Below are positions 11,506-23,975 of a DNA stretch of 64,000 nucleotides, one piece after another. The first letter of the stretch is position 1, and the number at the start of each line of letters is the position of its first letter. This DNA comes from Pisaster brevispinus (taxonomy: Eukaryota > Echinodermata > Asteroidea > Forcipulatida > Asteriidae), in NCBI GenBank assembly GCA_023634235.1, contig JAMKCF010000019.1:1054001-1118000 (forward strand), read 5' to 3'. The notes under the pieces were generated by a model, which was not told where the DNA came from, did not search any database, and saw only the letters and a program-made list of their open reading frames with translations. A program made the translations under genes and the position numbers.

Positions 11506-11586
11506 ATGGCTGCTCGCTTCAGCACTGAAGAAGTTTTGGACGGGCTGTTGGATAGCGACACAGGCAGTGATTTGGATGTCTCTAAG
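11506..11586 (+). CDS. piggyBac transposase exon 1
   Basis: The ATG at 11506 has A at -3 and G at +4. It encodes MAARFSTEEVLDGLLDSDTG then SDLDVSK, an acidic start like that of many piggyBac transposases. Donor AAG|GTTTGT follows at 11587. The 638-nt intron ends with TTATGATTACAG at 12224, and exon 2 continues in the same phase. The intron position is an inference from frame and splice sites. Confidence 0.8.
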
Positions 11587-12224
11587 GTTTGTATAGTATA
11601 TTAATTTGTGAGCAGATAATTTGTATGTTTCAAACAAAAAATTGTGACATAAACTTTGATTAGTTTGAGTAGTTTTTATAAAAGCGTGGCTGATTACTGC
11701 ACCGGCACATCGTTGATTTTGTATTTCGTTCCCGTGACCGGTCGATTTTTATTGTGCCTTTTTCTCAAGCACGCCGAGGCTTACTTCTAAAACAATATAA
11801 ACTCAATGTTTACATCAAATTACGACCCATACTTGTGGGTTTATTGTCATGGTAGGAAAACGAATTCATTTCAGACCTACATGTAAGACCCCCCCCCCGA
11901 AAAAAAATTAAATAAATAGGAAAACGTTGCACTATGTTTACAATTATATGTATTTTTTTACGACCTAAAGTAGAAATTACAAATAGAATTTGCCCTTCAA
12001 AAAATTTGCTTGCCTATAGATATTTTTGTTTTTAGGCAGTTTCTTGTTTGATTTTATAATGTACATGTAGGCCTAGTCTAGTCTAATTTTTATTTAGGGA
12101 CTGTGTATTGTATTTTTTTGTGTATAGAATAGAAATGTAACTGACATTTAGTTTTTTTTTTGTTTTTTTACATTTGCTTTGTTGTAATCTACAATTGTTC
12201 CTGACTTTTTCTTTATGATTACAG

Positions 12225-13982
12225 AACTGGTCAAGTTCATCGAGTAGTGAAGATGACACTGAAGCGGAGGAGTCTGATGATGAGCCAGGTCCTAGTACTA
12301 GTAGCCATGGTAGTAATAGATCAACAATAGTCAACCGAGGAGGTAATGGTGGACAAGGAGGAAGTGCTCCAAGAGGGAGGGGAGCAAGAGGGAGGGGAGC
12401 AAGAGGTGGAGCTGTTTGTCAAGGTCCTCCGCAAGGTTGGACAGATTCACCTCCCAGTCCCAACATTCCACCTTATACTGAGACACCAGGACCAAAATGC
12501 TATCTGCCATACGATGCCTCTGAGGTGCAGTTTCTTTATTGCCTAATTGGTGATGATTTTTTTGACATGGTTGCTAGGAACACTAATATAAATGCAGCAC
12601 AGAAGTCACCACCAGGGCCACCCTACCCAGTACATCAGTATGCGACATCAGACAAACGTTGGACTCCAACTTGTCCTGCCGAAATGAAAGCTTTCGTTGC
12701 CATAAACATCTTGATGGGAATAAAGCAAGAACCAGAATACACTGACTACTGGAGTGAAGATAGTCTTCTAAATGACCCGTACATCAGTTCACTTCTTTCT
12801 AGAAGTAGATATGAGAAGCTTTGTCAATACCTTCACTGCAGCAACGTCAACATACCTGCTGAAAATGACCGTCTCAACAAAGTTCGTAACCTCATCACTA
12901 CGCTGCAGGGCAATTTCAAATCCCAATTTACCCCAGGCTGTTGCTTGTCAGTTGATGAAGCCATGATCAAGTACAACGGAAGATTGGTATGGAAACAATA
13001 TATGCCAAAGAAGCCGACAAAGTGGGGAATTAAACTTTGGTTTCTTTGTGATGCTAGAACTGGCTACTGTCTCAACTTTGAGGTCTACACTGGACGGGGA
13101 AACAATCCACACGTGGGTCAAGGGTTTGGACTTGGATACACTGTTGTCATGAACTTGATGAGGAATTTTCTCTTGAGCAATCATCATGTTTATGCTGACA
13201 ATTTCTTTTCCTCTATTCCCCTTGTAGAGGATCTGCTTGAAGCAGATACATTTTATTGTGGAACGTTACGCAAAGACAGGGTAGGAGTACCACGTGAAAT
13301 TCAAAGAGTCCCACTGAAGAAGTACGAGAGTGTGAAATGGAAAAAGGATACATCATCTACAATGATCACACACTGGCTGGACAAGAGGCATGTCTACCTC
13401 ATTTCATCAAACAATAGCGGTGAAGACACGGTGAAACCACGAACAAGGTTTCATCGGGAGGATATGGTCACGGTACCAACTGTTGTCACTGACTACAATG
13501 CCAACATGGGAGGGGTGGACAGTAGTGACCAACTGAGGTCATACTATAACGTCGGTCGCTCAGGAAGAAGGTGGTGGAAATACCTCTTCTGGGGGCTTTT
13601 CAACCAAGGACTGATAAATGCATACATTCTATGGCATGAATCAACAAGGCCTCATTCTAAGAACAAGAGATCACACTCACTGAAAGCATTCAAGGTGGCC
13701 ATCATTCATCAGCTTGCGGATGGATTTTCTTCAAGGAAGCGCACAACTTCATCCAGCTCAAAGCGTCCAGTGGCAGAAATTATTGATGGAGAAACAATTC
13801 CTGGTCACAACCTCGTTCTGTTTGGAGATCGCAAGCGCAACTGTGTGTGTTGTTCTAGGGCAGGTCGTTCAACACAGAGCAACAACAAAATCCAAACCAA
13901 GTATGGATGTACTGGGTGCAGAGCCAGCATGTGCAAACTGAACTGTTTCAATGAGTGGCACCATCTTTTGCCAGAACAGTAG
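12225..13982 (+). CDS. piggyBac transposase exon 2 (catalytic domain and Cys-rich C-terminus)
   Basis: Joined to exon 1 this gives 612 aa, the usual piggyBac size. Order: acidic serine stretch (residues ~28-47), RG-rich linker (~65-89, PRGRGARGRGARGG), then the DDE_Tnp_1_7 catalytic domain. The catalytic aspartates appear as D271 (LSVDEAM), D352 (VYADNFF), and D459 and D462 (GGVDSSDQ), close to the 268/346/447/450 of the insect enzyme (family knowledge). The tail (~570-607) has CVCC, CTGC and CKLNC cysteines, the zinc-binding DNA-recognition domain. It cuts and reinserts the element at TTAA without footprints. Stop TAG 13980-13982. No frameshift or premature stop is seen. An inner ATG at 12525 opens a 485-aa frame but would drop the N-terminus. 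Confidence 0.96.
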   Translation, partial: NWSSSSSSEDDTEAEESDDEPGPSTSSHGSNRSTIVNRGGNGGQGGSAPRGRGARGRGARGGAVCQGPPQGWTDSPPSPNIPPYTETPGPKCYLPYDASEVQFLYCLIGDDFFDMVARNTNINAAQKSPPGPPYPVHQYATSDKRWTPTCPAEMKAFVAINILMGIKQEPEYTDYWSEDSLLNDPYISSLLSRSRYEKLCQYLHCSNVNIPAENDRLNKVRNLITTLQGNFKSQFTPGCCLSVDEAMIKYNGRLVWKQYMPKKPTKWGIKLWFLCDARTGYCLNFEVYTGRGNNPHVGQGFGLGYTVVMNLMRNFLLSNHHVYADNFFSSIPLVEDLLEADTFYCGTLRKDRVGVPREIQRVPLKKYESVKWKKDTSSTMITHWLDKRHVYLISSNNSGEDTVKPRTRFHREDMVTVPTVVTDYNANMGGVDSSDQLRSYYNVGRSGRRWWKYLFWGLFNQGLINAYILWHESTRPHSKNKRSHSLKAFKVAIIHQLADGFSSRKRTTSSSSKRPVAEIIDGETIPGHNLVLFGDRKRNCVCCSRAGRSTQSNNKIQTKYGCTGCRASMCKLNCFNEWHHLLPEQ

Positions 13983-14913
13983 AAAACTAGTAAACTCTGT
14001 GTAATATATTTCTGTAATGTTCTATTACCAGTCATGTTTGCTGGTTTTATGCTGTGTATACATGTCAGGTTCAGGCACTTTTATCTGCCCATATAGTTTC
14101 CAGATGACAATTGCTCTTGTAAAAACACAATTGCAAAGCCTGATGAAAAAAGGGCAATAATTACATGTACAAAGAGGACTGGATGTTTAGCTTCATTACT
14201 TACATTATGTAATGGAAATATGAAAGTTCACAAAGATCAGGGGTCAAACAAGTTGGCAATATAAACAGCTGTTTCCAAACCTATTGATTTGTGTACAAAC
14301 CATAACAAAAAGTAAAATAACAAAAGGGCAATAGTAAAACAAGGTTCTTCATTTATGGCTGCCATGTGTAAATTGCAACTTCATGTCAAAGGTCATTGTT
14401 GAAATGTCAAAGGTCAATCTAATTTGAAAGTGGAAAGTATAAAATTTCATGCCAAATAAGGGTTGAACATTGAGTACAAGTTACAAAATAAAAAAATTGC
14501 AAGTATTTTATACATGGATATTGTCGAAAGGTCAAAGTCAATATTCAAAGGTCAAAGGTCAGTGCATAAAGGTCAAAGCTAAAAAAATTTAAATGTTCTT
14601 CCAACTCTCCAATACCCTTACCAGTTACAAATTATGTAAATTATTGACAATAAGCCTAGTTTTAGATACTAAATCAAAATACAGGCTTTGAAAGGTCAAA
14701 GGTCACACTGTGTGGGTCAAAGGTCGTTTTTTTTTTTTTTATCCGAAAGACAATTTTATGTTGTACAAAATAAATGAAACTTGTAACACAACATTGTGAG
14801 TTGATAAAAAGTTGTGATTCTTTATTGAAGTTTAGTAAATAAAAGCATAATAACTGCATTATTGAGTAAGGAGTAATGGGATATACAGTGTGTATTCAGC
14901 AAGTGCTAAAGGG
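13983..14913. promoter_or_regulatory. piggyBac 3' region with repeated AGGTCA half-sites, two perfect DR1 sites
   Basis: AGGTCA-type half-sites recur between about 14385 and 14725. Two are perfect direct repeats with one spacer base (AGGTCAAAGGTCA) at 14549-14561 and 14693-14705, and a weaker pair lies near 14716. DR1 is the consensus bound by RXR heterodimers, HNF4 and COUP-TF in animals (known). Function here is inference. Confidence 0.5.
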
Positions 14914-15131
14914 TTAAAGACTATCAGTGCATGGCTGAGGATGTATAGTTACAGTACATGAATTATAACTTAAATTAAAATTACATGGACCTATCTAACA
15001 GGACTGGGACCCCCGTGTCTAACACCATAGTTTCCGTCACTACTGAGGGACCCACCACATCGTCCCATACGCAGCCCTAGTTTAAAGTATGATTTTGGCA
15101 CCCCATGTTTTCCCAGTGTTGGGATCAGTTC

Positions 15132-15305
15132 CACTGTTTGGCCTAGAACTACCATGATTTTACAGTTTGGCCAGGAACTACCATGATTTTCAGCTTGGCC
15201 AGGAACTATCATGATTTTCAGCTTGGCCAGGAACTACCCTGATTTTACAGTATAGCCAAAAACTATCATGATTTTACAGTTTGGCCAGGGACTATCATGG
15301 TTATA
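15132..15305. repeat. Minisatellite, ~33-bp unit, about 5 copies
   Basis: Units read TTTGGCCAGGAACTACCATG plus ATTTTACAG or ATTTTCAGC, repeated about five times with small changes from 15132 to about 15305. Confidence 0.85.
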
Positions 15306-18300
15306 CATGCAGATCTGATATAAACTTCTCCATTATTGGAGAGTACTTCAGTATTTTTTCTGACTTGTTACATTTCAGCTCAAATACTGACATCTCGGGA
15401 GTTACAGTAAACTAGTTTACTGTGCCATTAGAAATGGATTCTTATCCAAGGCAAGCCACTGATTTTTTAAACATTCAAGCTTATTAGAATCACACTGAGG
15501 CTCAAGTCTCCAATAGACTGCTGCCTTTCTCAACCTGTGATTATTGTCATGGTGATTATTAACCCAACAGTTTGGGTATTTTTAGCTGCAGTGCAATGAC
15601 ATGCAGGATAGAACTAAACTCATTTTCAAGTTCTCCATTATTGTTGTTTATTGTTTTTTTTATTTTATCTTATTTTATTTTGATTTGCCTTGCTTGAAAT
15701 AGTGAAACAGATTTGAAAACTACCTGCAGTTCAGTTCGGTTTTCGTTGCATACTTTAAAACATATTACATCAACGGTTTGTCTTTTGAAAGTAATTGGTT
15801 GATTTTGTTATCAAGATATTGAGGAGTACCCAAGTGGGTTTTCGGATTATTTTAAAATATAATTTGGACTTTTTTTTTCACAGAAACTGGATTTGTCTCT
15901 TCAGTAAGAGATCTTTTGAACAAACTGAGTTTGTTGCAACAAGGTTTAAACATCAAATTAGATGTTACTCATTTTGAATGAGTATGGTTTTTCCTCTTTC
16001 AGTAGGATTACATTTTCAACAAACTGTAATTAAGCAGATTATTAAGCAGTTTATGTTCCATTTAAAAGTATGATTTCTAACAGAAGGGTGATTCACTGTT
16101 GAAGTAGAAGAAGCAGCTTCACAGTGCTATTGGTGAAATGGCAACCTTTTAAATCCTAAATTGAGATTACTTTGTCAACTTGTTTGCTTAATACTTTTTT
16201 GTTCTGTTTTTAAACGTTTTGCTAGGAAGATTTCTTGGTGTGTTTTAAGGGTCACCAAACAGTATTTGAAAATAGCTCATTCATTTCTGCTTCATTAACT
16301 AATATCTTATCCATTTGTTAGAGTACACAAGGTTGGTTTTTGCTCTGTGAATTTTCATATTAAGTTTTGAAATGTAATGCACTGTTTTTAAGATTTGTAT
16401 CTGCTTTTTTATTTTGTTATTTTAGTTTTACTAAATTTAATTGTCATTGATTTGAAAAGCTGCTGTTCACTGTTGTGCTGATGATTACTTTTTTTAAATT
16501 TAATTGACTGGGTATTTATATTTGCTTCCTCAAAAATTTATTTTCGCTCTTTTTAATGGATTGTCTTTTCCTTAAGATTACAAAACTTTTTTAACACGAG
16601 GCAGAGAGTGATTTAGACTGTGATCGTTCAACAAATGATTGGCTGACTTAAACATTGTGACCAAAATCCCTTTGTATGACAAACATCTCAGAAATACTTG
16701 GCAAAAACGTACGAACATTGATGATATTCCATTTCTTCCATGTGCAATGCCCGGAGTGGAAGATGGATACATTTTCCTTTGGAAAGAAAACTGGTTATTA
16801 TAGTTCAAAGGATCTTTACCATGTTACAGCCAACTGTGGGTCTCTGATTCATCCAGGCCGCCAAGTCTTCGGAAGGTTGACACACCACAAACAGCCAAAC
16901 ACCTGCAAAGTGCATTCAGAGGACAACACACCGACCAGCCTGCCGACACCTGCGGGCGGGGAACACTTGTGCGAGCACCAGGATGGCTTGCATGCACTGG
17001 GGTGCCATAAGAGGGGAGGGGATACATTCTTATTTTAGTAGGTAAATGTTGTGTTAATGCTCCTCAGAACATTATCAGTACATACGATTCACTTAGTACA
17101 AAGACTCCCGAAAGACGATTTGTAGTTAACTTCTTCTGCAAGCAGTCTATTTATTTCTACATAAGGCCTTTCATACAGTAGTGCACCCTTAGGTGCCCAA
17201 GATAGGAATACCTACAATTACTTTCCCCATCCCACTTTAATTTCCCTTCCGATCATTAAGATGTCATCATACCTAGAATGAGGCAAAAACCACATCCTTG
17301 AGTCTGAGTGGTGCCTAACCACAGACCCCCACACCCTCCTCAGTATTCTAGGAATACCATTACTACCACAATGACCTTCTCACAACCAGGCTGTGGGTGA
17401 AAGTTCGGACATGCCTAATAATGACATCACAGTAAAATACAAAGTAACTTTTTATTAGTAACATAATTGTATACTGGAAAAGATTGGCAAAACAACTGTG
17501 TCATTTTTTATTTAGAAAAGGAAGATCCAACATTTTGATTTCGGCTTTTTAAGACGATTTGTCCATGTCTTAATATCTGTGTAAAAAAAAAAACTATTTA
17601 GCTTTTCTAACAATGTGTATACACCTTCATCAGATATTGTCCACATATTTAAATACATACATTTTGATACAAAAAGTCTTTAGGAAATAGTTCACATTGT
17701 TAGACAGCTTACTAGTTTCTTGTAATTTCTAAGGTACTGCTTGTGTGTATCAGAGGATTGAAGGCATGTGATAATGTAAAACGTGTTTGGAATATATGAA
17801 CTTGTGAATTATCTCACACATTCCTTAGTTTAAACACTTTCTCCTCTTAAATTTCCAGTGAGTTGACCAACCATTAAATTGAAACCATGCACATGCACAG
17901 ATTATGATGAGTGGAACTGCTGAACAAAAATCTGTTAGTATACCGACAAAAGTTACACAATAATACAACATGTATGTGTGTTTTGTGTAGATTTCTCTTT
18001 CATTTAAAGATTCCATAAAATGATCAGTAGTTGGAGGGTTTGATAGTATTTTTAGTATTCTTTTGTACAAATAGATGACCTATGCAACCAATTAGGTTTG
18101 ACCAATTCACTGTGCGTACCCTGCCGTCGAGTCAGCAATTTAAGAGTTCTGGACCCCGCCAACCCTTGGTTCGCAGGCGACAGAGTACCACAGCCATGAC
18201 AGTGCAGGGAGGCCATTCCCCAACCTGGTGTGCAAGAACATCATTTGACAGAAACAAACTTTACAGTCTGGAGATCAATTTTGTTGATGACCCTTTCCAA

Positions 18301-21300
18301 TCATCCTCAGTTGCATGATATCATTCATCTCTGATCTACACACATTTGAATCATCCCATATGAACAACTTGCGTGCATCTGCTCACTGAGCTCCGTGTCC
18401 CTACGCTCAGCGCAGGAAAATGACACTCAAAAAGACCACTCACTGAGAACTTTCGTGAGTAAATGGAAAGTACGTGTATGTTTCTCACCAACTCGCTACG
18501 CATTTCAAAGTACAAAGTATTACCTTTAGTTTGGTTATTTTTTAAAAATATATTATGCTCGTGAAAAGGGGGCTTTTTTCAAACAAAAACGGGGTGTAAA
18601 ACCTCAAAATCGGCAAAGTCAATGGAGGTCAACACGATTATTTACTATTTTCCGGTGGGTTGTCTCACTGAATTGAACGGAACAGTCGTTCCTTTTGTCC
18701 CACAGATTCAACTCGCACTTCTGAATAAACTACATAAAATTTCCATTCCACTCATATAAGAATCATTCTGATTGGACGTAGGGAAAAAGGGGCTTTTTTG
18801 CTTCCAATCATGCAACGTCTCTCTTCTAAGACATGACCCAATTATCATATGCAAAGTGTTTCTATAGTCTGGCTCCATTCTCTTATAAACATGCATATAT
18901 TGTAGGTTGAACGGGGAACTAGATCAGGCCACGCATTCATCTCGCCGGAACTGAAGCACGCTGGAAAGGTGTTAGTTTTTTCCCCTTCAATGTTCGTTTT
19001 TCACTGATTCAATGGCTCAAAACTAAATTGTTCAGTATAGGAATATAGATCTTATATCATAGGGTTTCTGTTATTTTCATAACATTCACTGGATATCGGC
19101 AAAATGAGTCTTGTTTGTCGTCAATGCTAGTCGGGCCGTATCATTTTTCTTCGAGGGGTGACTGCAAAGTATTGTTGTAACTTGTACCACTATATTTTTT
19201 GTAAACTATATTTATATGTTATTTTTTTACTGTTTATCATCATTCATTGTTTAAACTAAATTGGAGTTTGGAGGAAGAGTCAGCAATACCAAATGCAACT
19301 TGTGTACATGAAAAGTTTATTTTTCAACCATTCCTGTAATATTTATATATCACATTATTGAATAAGTGGTTGCTTATTGTATTCATACCATTGTTAATGT
19401 GCTGAAGAAAACATGAGTACATGTACATGTACTTATAAAATAAAACTTCATTTAGTTGAACAGTTTAACTCCAACATCTTCTTGTATTGTGTACTAAGAC
19501 TGTGTACATTAGTTATAATCCCCCCAATTGTGTGAAATGGTCCAGTCCATTGACCCATTTCACAAAGAATGTGTGTGCTTTGTACACAAGGTCAAATCCC
19601 CACACTGCACACACTACACAGAGGAAATGGGATTTGTTGCACGAAACCAAGGCAAAGTTGTTCATATGATACCCTCAATCCTTTAATTCCATACAGTAAC
19701 ATACATTCATTCCTTATCAACTAAATCTTGAATTCCAAGACTTAGACCAAAATCCAGGCCTGGAATTACAAGGAGGCCACGTAGGCCCTCTGGCCTCTGT
19801 TGCCCCTGGTCTTGACCTTGGTGCCCCTTCAGAAGTTTCCCATAGACTTTAAGATTTTCCCAATGGAAGTGCCCTTTGCAAAATAAAATTGGCCCTGCCC
19901 TTTCGAAGAGGAAATTCTCAAGAAACAAACAAAATGCAACATGTGGGTTGTTATAGTGGTCATTTATAGTTTAACAATAGCAATTATCAAGAAAGGTACA
20001 GCATTGATTATTGGAAATTACTGTAACTTTCTGAATGTTAGTCACCAGATCAGCAGCATCATCAGCAGCATCACAAAGTATGTTTTTATATTTTAATTAA
20101 TGTGAGGAGTCTTTGTTTTACTGAAGTGTTAAACATTAATTGTTTATTGTTCAAAATTATCCTCTCCGCCGGGAAAGCGTGGTGGTGCCCTTCAAATTTA
20201 GAGACCCCCCCATGCTCACCACTGCCTGCACAATCTTTATCAGGTGAGGATGCTTACTTTCTTCATAGTTTTAAACTGTTCATTTAGTTATTATACTGCA
20301 ACAATACAGGCTCATACTAATTTGTTTATTGTATCAGCAAACATCCATACATTCATATTTTGTGTTATAGTTTTTGAGAACATTATTGCCTAAAAAGTGT
20401 AATTTTAACATGAGAAATCTTGTGTGGGTCATGAATTTGGAGCGAAGTGTTAGGAATGCATCACACGTTTGATGGGTAGCGTTAATGTAGGCTATGTGTT
20501 GCGGTTCACGGTACACGTAAAATATGACACATGACTGACGTCATGGATGTACGTATGGCATCGGCGCTGCTGGACATTGGGGGAATGAGTGTGTATTTCT
20601 GTGTGGAAATGTTTGTAAGTGAAGTTGGGCGCTCAACAATTTGTATGCTTGTGTCTCATATCCCCATTGCCCAGTGCTGCTATGCCATTTTTCATGTTAT
20701 TAGATGCCATCTGGTTAGTGTTTATTGGGATTCAAGATATTATTAGGTGTGATACATGTACTGGCGAGAAGTTTAATGACCCTGAATTAATATGCAGTAT
20801 CAGAATGAGTAATAGTATTTTTTAAGGCAAACATCTTTTATTTTTGCAACACACATGGATTGTTTTGTACAACTTGGTGTAAATGGCTATAATTATTTGC
20901 TGGTTTTAATGTATTTTTATGTATTCCCACCGCCTGCACAGTCCTGTTATAATTTCAGCCAAAATAAGGACCCCAGTATAAGATGCCAATAATACGAGTG
21001 ACAGAGCTTGTAGAGGGCATAAAAATGAGTTCATAAGCCATGATTAATATTCAGAACTGCTCAGATTGGGCAGAGGATGGTTTGTACACAACGCACAGAG
21101 ATATCAATGACAGAGGAAAGAACTTAAGACATCAAAGTCCCCTTATGAAAGAGCGTGAAACACTTATTGTAGAGGAAAATAAGCCCTTTGAACTTATTAG
21201 GTGGATTGCATGTTCGATCACTTTTAATAATTTATATTTTCTCAAAATTAGGAACCTAGATGTTTATATATTTCCTTAAAAATCTGGGGGTTTGTTTTCA

Positions 21301-21308
21301 AAAAAAGT
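15306..21308. other. Intergenic, AT-rich, no gene recognised
   Basis: Frames are short (120 aa at most, at 16676-17038) and resemble nothing known to me. The 16740-17020 and 18090-18310 stretches are more GC-rich and could be exons or UTR of an unrecognised gene, but I see no consistent splice frame. A probable interspersed repeat lies at about 19700-19920. Confidence 0.4.
19700..19920. repeat. Probable interspersed repeat fragment
   Basis: A block with GGCCTGGAATTACAAGGAGG, GTCTTGACCTTGGTGCCCC and GGCCCTGCCCTTTCGAAG, unlike its AT-rich surroundings and resembling a repeat I have met in marine invertebrate DNA. No ends or target duplication were identified, and no second copy is in the window. 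Confidence 0.25.
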
Positions 21309-21344
21309 TCATTCATGCATTCATGCATTCATGCATTCATGCAA
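21308..21344. repeat. (ATTCATGC)n microsatellite
   Basis: About four copies of the 8-bp unit ATTCATGC in a row. Confidence 0.9.
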
Positions 21345-21628
21345 TGAAATAAAACTGTGTTTTCCTTATTGCAACGCTTTAAAAACTAGGCAGTGATTAT
21401 AACTAGTAACTCGAAATTATTTACCTACTCTGCTATAGACTGTGTTATCTGTGACAACACGTCATGGTCTATTTTTAGCACTGCTTGGGTGTGTCATGGT
21501 AATTTCACTTGAATGAGAGGTTTTAAATTAAGATTAACAAATCTAAACGAGTCAGAAAAACGATGTGACACACTGCATCGGATGGTCAGAAAAAAAACTG
21601 ATTGCCCACCAATACCATTTTGATAATA

Positions 21629-22685
21629 CAGTCATTTGACCAGTTCGGGATCCCTTTTTGAATTCACATTGTTTTTGGTTGCAATCTCTTTGACATTTTA
21701 AACAAAAAAGTTTATCAGTTTACCTAAACATGTTATAAAACTCACCAAGTATCCACTGACAAAAAAAGATTAGTACTTTTGAAGAGGCTTTGAGAAAAGT
21801 ATTGTCACCTGTTTGACCAGTTCAGGATCAGTTGATTCTATTCTGAATCAGTAGCTTGCCCTCTATTGCAAACCAATACTCCCATTCATAAAACTGTCTC
21901 TCAAGGACACAAACTTCACAAGTGTGTTGGCATGGACATGGACTTCCTTTCTCCAGAGAATTTCATGCAAGTGTATTCAACAGCAGTGCAAAAATCCAGC
22001 AACAAAAACACAAAACAACAGCAAAGGCAAATGAAAAGGTGAAGCACACCTAAAAGCAACATTGACCCAAATATCTATTCTTACAGTCGCAATTTCCTCC
22101 TCCAAGTTTTATTTTCTCACAAAAAAACAATATTCCTACAAGAATTTGTTGAAGAAATGTATCTTAAAAGCAACAAATAAACTTTTGACTGCAGCAGTAA
22201 GATTTTACCTCACTGAGTGCGGCACCATTTGACGCAATGAGAGATGCTGAGTAGTGAGTGATCCCGAACTGGTCAAGGGTACAATGCCCCCCAAAAGACG
22301 ATTTCGGTAATTTCGTCTCCTCAAAAAAACAAGACGACTGCTCAGTATTTACCTGAAATATTTTTTACACATTCTAAGCATTTAACATAAATATTATTCG
22401 CCCTGGCGTTCAAATTTTAAAGGTGAGAAGTTTTAACAGCGTTTTTCAACCAACATTATTTTTAAAAATAATGATCAAAGTCGCAGACAAACTTAAAGAA
22501 AATGGCCATAATTTATTTGTTGATGAAGTTTGGAACCTTATTTTGGGTTTGTTGGTTTATTGCATGTTATTCTTCACATGTATCAACAGAAATTGGTAAT
22601 GTGAGAAGTAACTTAATTATGGGGGTTGTTGCAAAGTTGAAGTGATCCCGAACTGGTCAATGATCCCGAACTGGTCAAATGACTG
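21629..22685. mobile_element. Non-autonomous Tc1/mariner-like element with 24-bp perfect TIRs
   Basis: TA at 21627-21628 and at 22686-22687 flank a 1057-bp element. The first 24 bases (starting CAGTCATTTGACCAGTTC) are the exact reverse complement of the last 24. TIRs beginning CAGT and a TA target are Tc1/mariner features. No transposase frame is present. The TIR core GATCCCGAACTGGTCA recurs inside at 22260-22275 and 22644-22659, and inverted with one change at 21814-21829, so the ends carry spaced subterminal repeats like transposase-binding sites. Confidence 0.85.
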
Positions 22686-22687
22686 TA

Positions 22688-23684
22688 CACGTTGCGAACG
22701 GGAAGGCTAGGTACCATCCGATGTTTGAAACACGAAAATTGAACAATTTTTTCGAACTCACCCAATGAAATTCTGCCCGTTTCCGTCGCCACTAAAAGCC
22801 TGTGGAGTCCTCAGTCGATCCTAGTAACGACTTGGTGAAGTTAGACACACCAAAATGTATTTATCCAAAGAAAACACTAATTATTTCGCCTGAACTCCGG
22901 TATCCCATCACCGTGCTACTGTACTGCATGCTATTGCTAAATGCTAGGCTGGCTGCTCGCGCTGCTGGCGCATGGCCGTGCCACTCGGCGACAAGCACGC
23001 CCTCTCGTGCTTGACAGGCAACACGTTGACGCATTTCCGTTCATAATTGGCGCCAACGATAAAAAAAATGCCTTGCTTGTCACTGAATTTGATAATTACC
23101 TGGACTGTACAAGTTTTACAGTGTTTAAATCTACGTGCATTATTCTAATCGACATGTTTTCCTAAGCCACATTATTGGTTATCCATAATTTTTTGAAAAC
23201 AAAATTAGAAAAAAAGAAGAAAAAAGAAAAAGAAAGTTACATTCGGCTGAGGTGCCCATTGACAAAATGCAGGTTCACCAATGGAAGAACTTTATGAGTG
23301 ATTACTGGTGGCACGAGACAGAGACCAGCCAAGGCCTAAAGCCTTAATGAAGTCAAACTTTACAATGGCAAAAGTGGTAAGAGGGTTAGGATGGTTGAAG
23401 GATTGCTCCACGAAAATGCCAAACAGCTTCATGTGTGAACCATTGCACTTATAACATTCTTTAATAACACTCAACACATTTAAAAAACAGTACCATGGTA
23501 CCTAAATGACAATTATTGTATGATGTTAAAAATAGACGGTAACACATTTTCGCTTTACACATGATGTGTTTTTAATTATGCACTTAAGCAAACTACTTTT
23601 AGGAGCTGTTTTAAATGTCTGCTCTTAATTTTCAAGCTAAGCATATATGATATGTAGTACTTAAGATAAACTCTCATTCAATGT
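22688..23684. other. Intergenic, nothing recognised
   Basis: Only short frames of up to 74 aa without family similarity. 22930-23050 is more GC-rich but no gene is seen. Confidence 0.4.
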
Positions 23685-23975
23685 AACAATTAAAGTAGCA
23701 TGGATCACAATCCCTTGCAACTTTAATGCAACCATTAAAGTTACATGGCCCACAATCCCTTGCAACTTTAATGCAACCATTAAAGTAGCATGGCCCACAA
23801 TCCCTTGCAACTTTAATGCAACCATTAAAGTAGCATGGACCACAAACCCTTGCAACTTTAATGCAACCATTAAAGTAGCATGGACCACAATCCCTTGCAA
23901 CTTTAATGCAACCATTAAAGTAGCATGGACCACAATCCCTTGCAACTTTAATGCAACCATTAAAGTTGCATGGCT
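23685..23975. repeat. Minisatellite, 45-bp unit, about 6.4 copies
   Basis: Units contain ATTAAAGTAGCATGGACCAC then AATCCCTTGCAACTTTAATGCAACC, repeated in near-identical form. Each unit holds an internal inverted pair (ATTAAAGT and ACTTTAAT). Since 45 is a multiple of three, the minus strand stays open for 118 codons (23661-24017), giving a repeated 15-residue peptide HATLMVALKLQGIVV. I treat that ORF as a by-product. Confidence 0.92.

Larger units (their letters stand above)
11171..14917 (+). mobile_element. Complete piggyBac transposon with TTAA target duplication
   Basis: TTAA at 11171-11174 and at 14914-14917 flank a 3739-bp element (11175-14913). The ends are inverted: CCCTTTAGCACT on the left and AGTGCTAAAGGG on the right, 12 bp perfect. 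Insertion at TTAA with CCC ends is the piggyBac signature. The transposase gene lies on the same strand (exons 11506-11586 and 12225-13982), followed by a ~930-bp 3' region rich in AGGTCA half-sites. Intact ends, intact target duplication and an open transposase suggest a young copy. Confidence 0.95.

Noticed and set aside
16676..17038. 120-aa plus ORF as a gene
   Set aside because: No domain recognised, no consistent splice frame, overlapping minus frame also open.
18845..18900. Promoter with octamer-like ATGCAAAG and TATA-like TTATAAA 26 bp apart
   Set aside because: No recognised gene or start site follows; such pairs occur by chance in AT-rich DNA.
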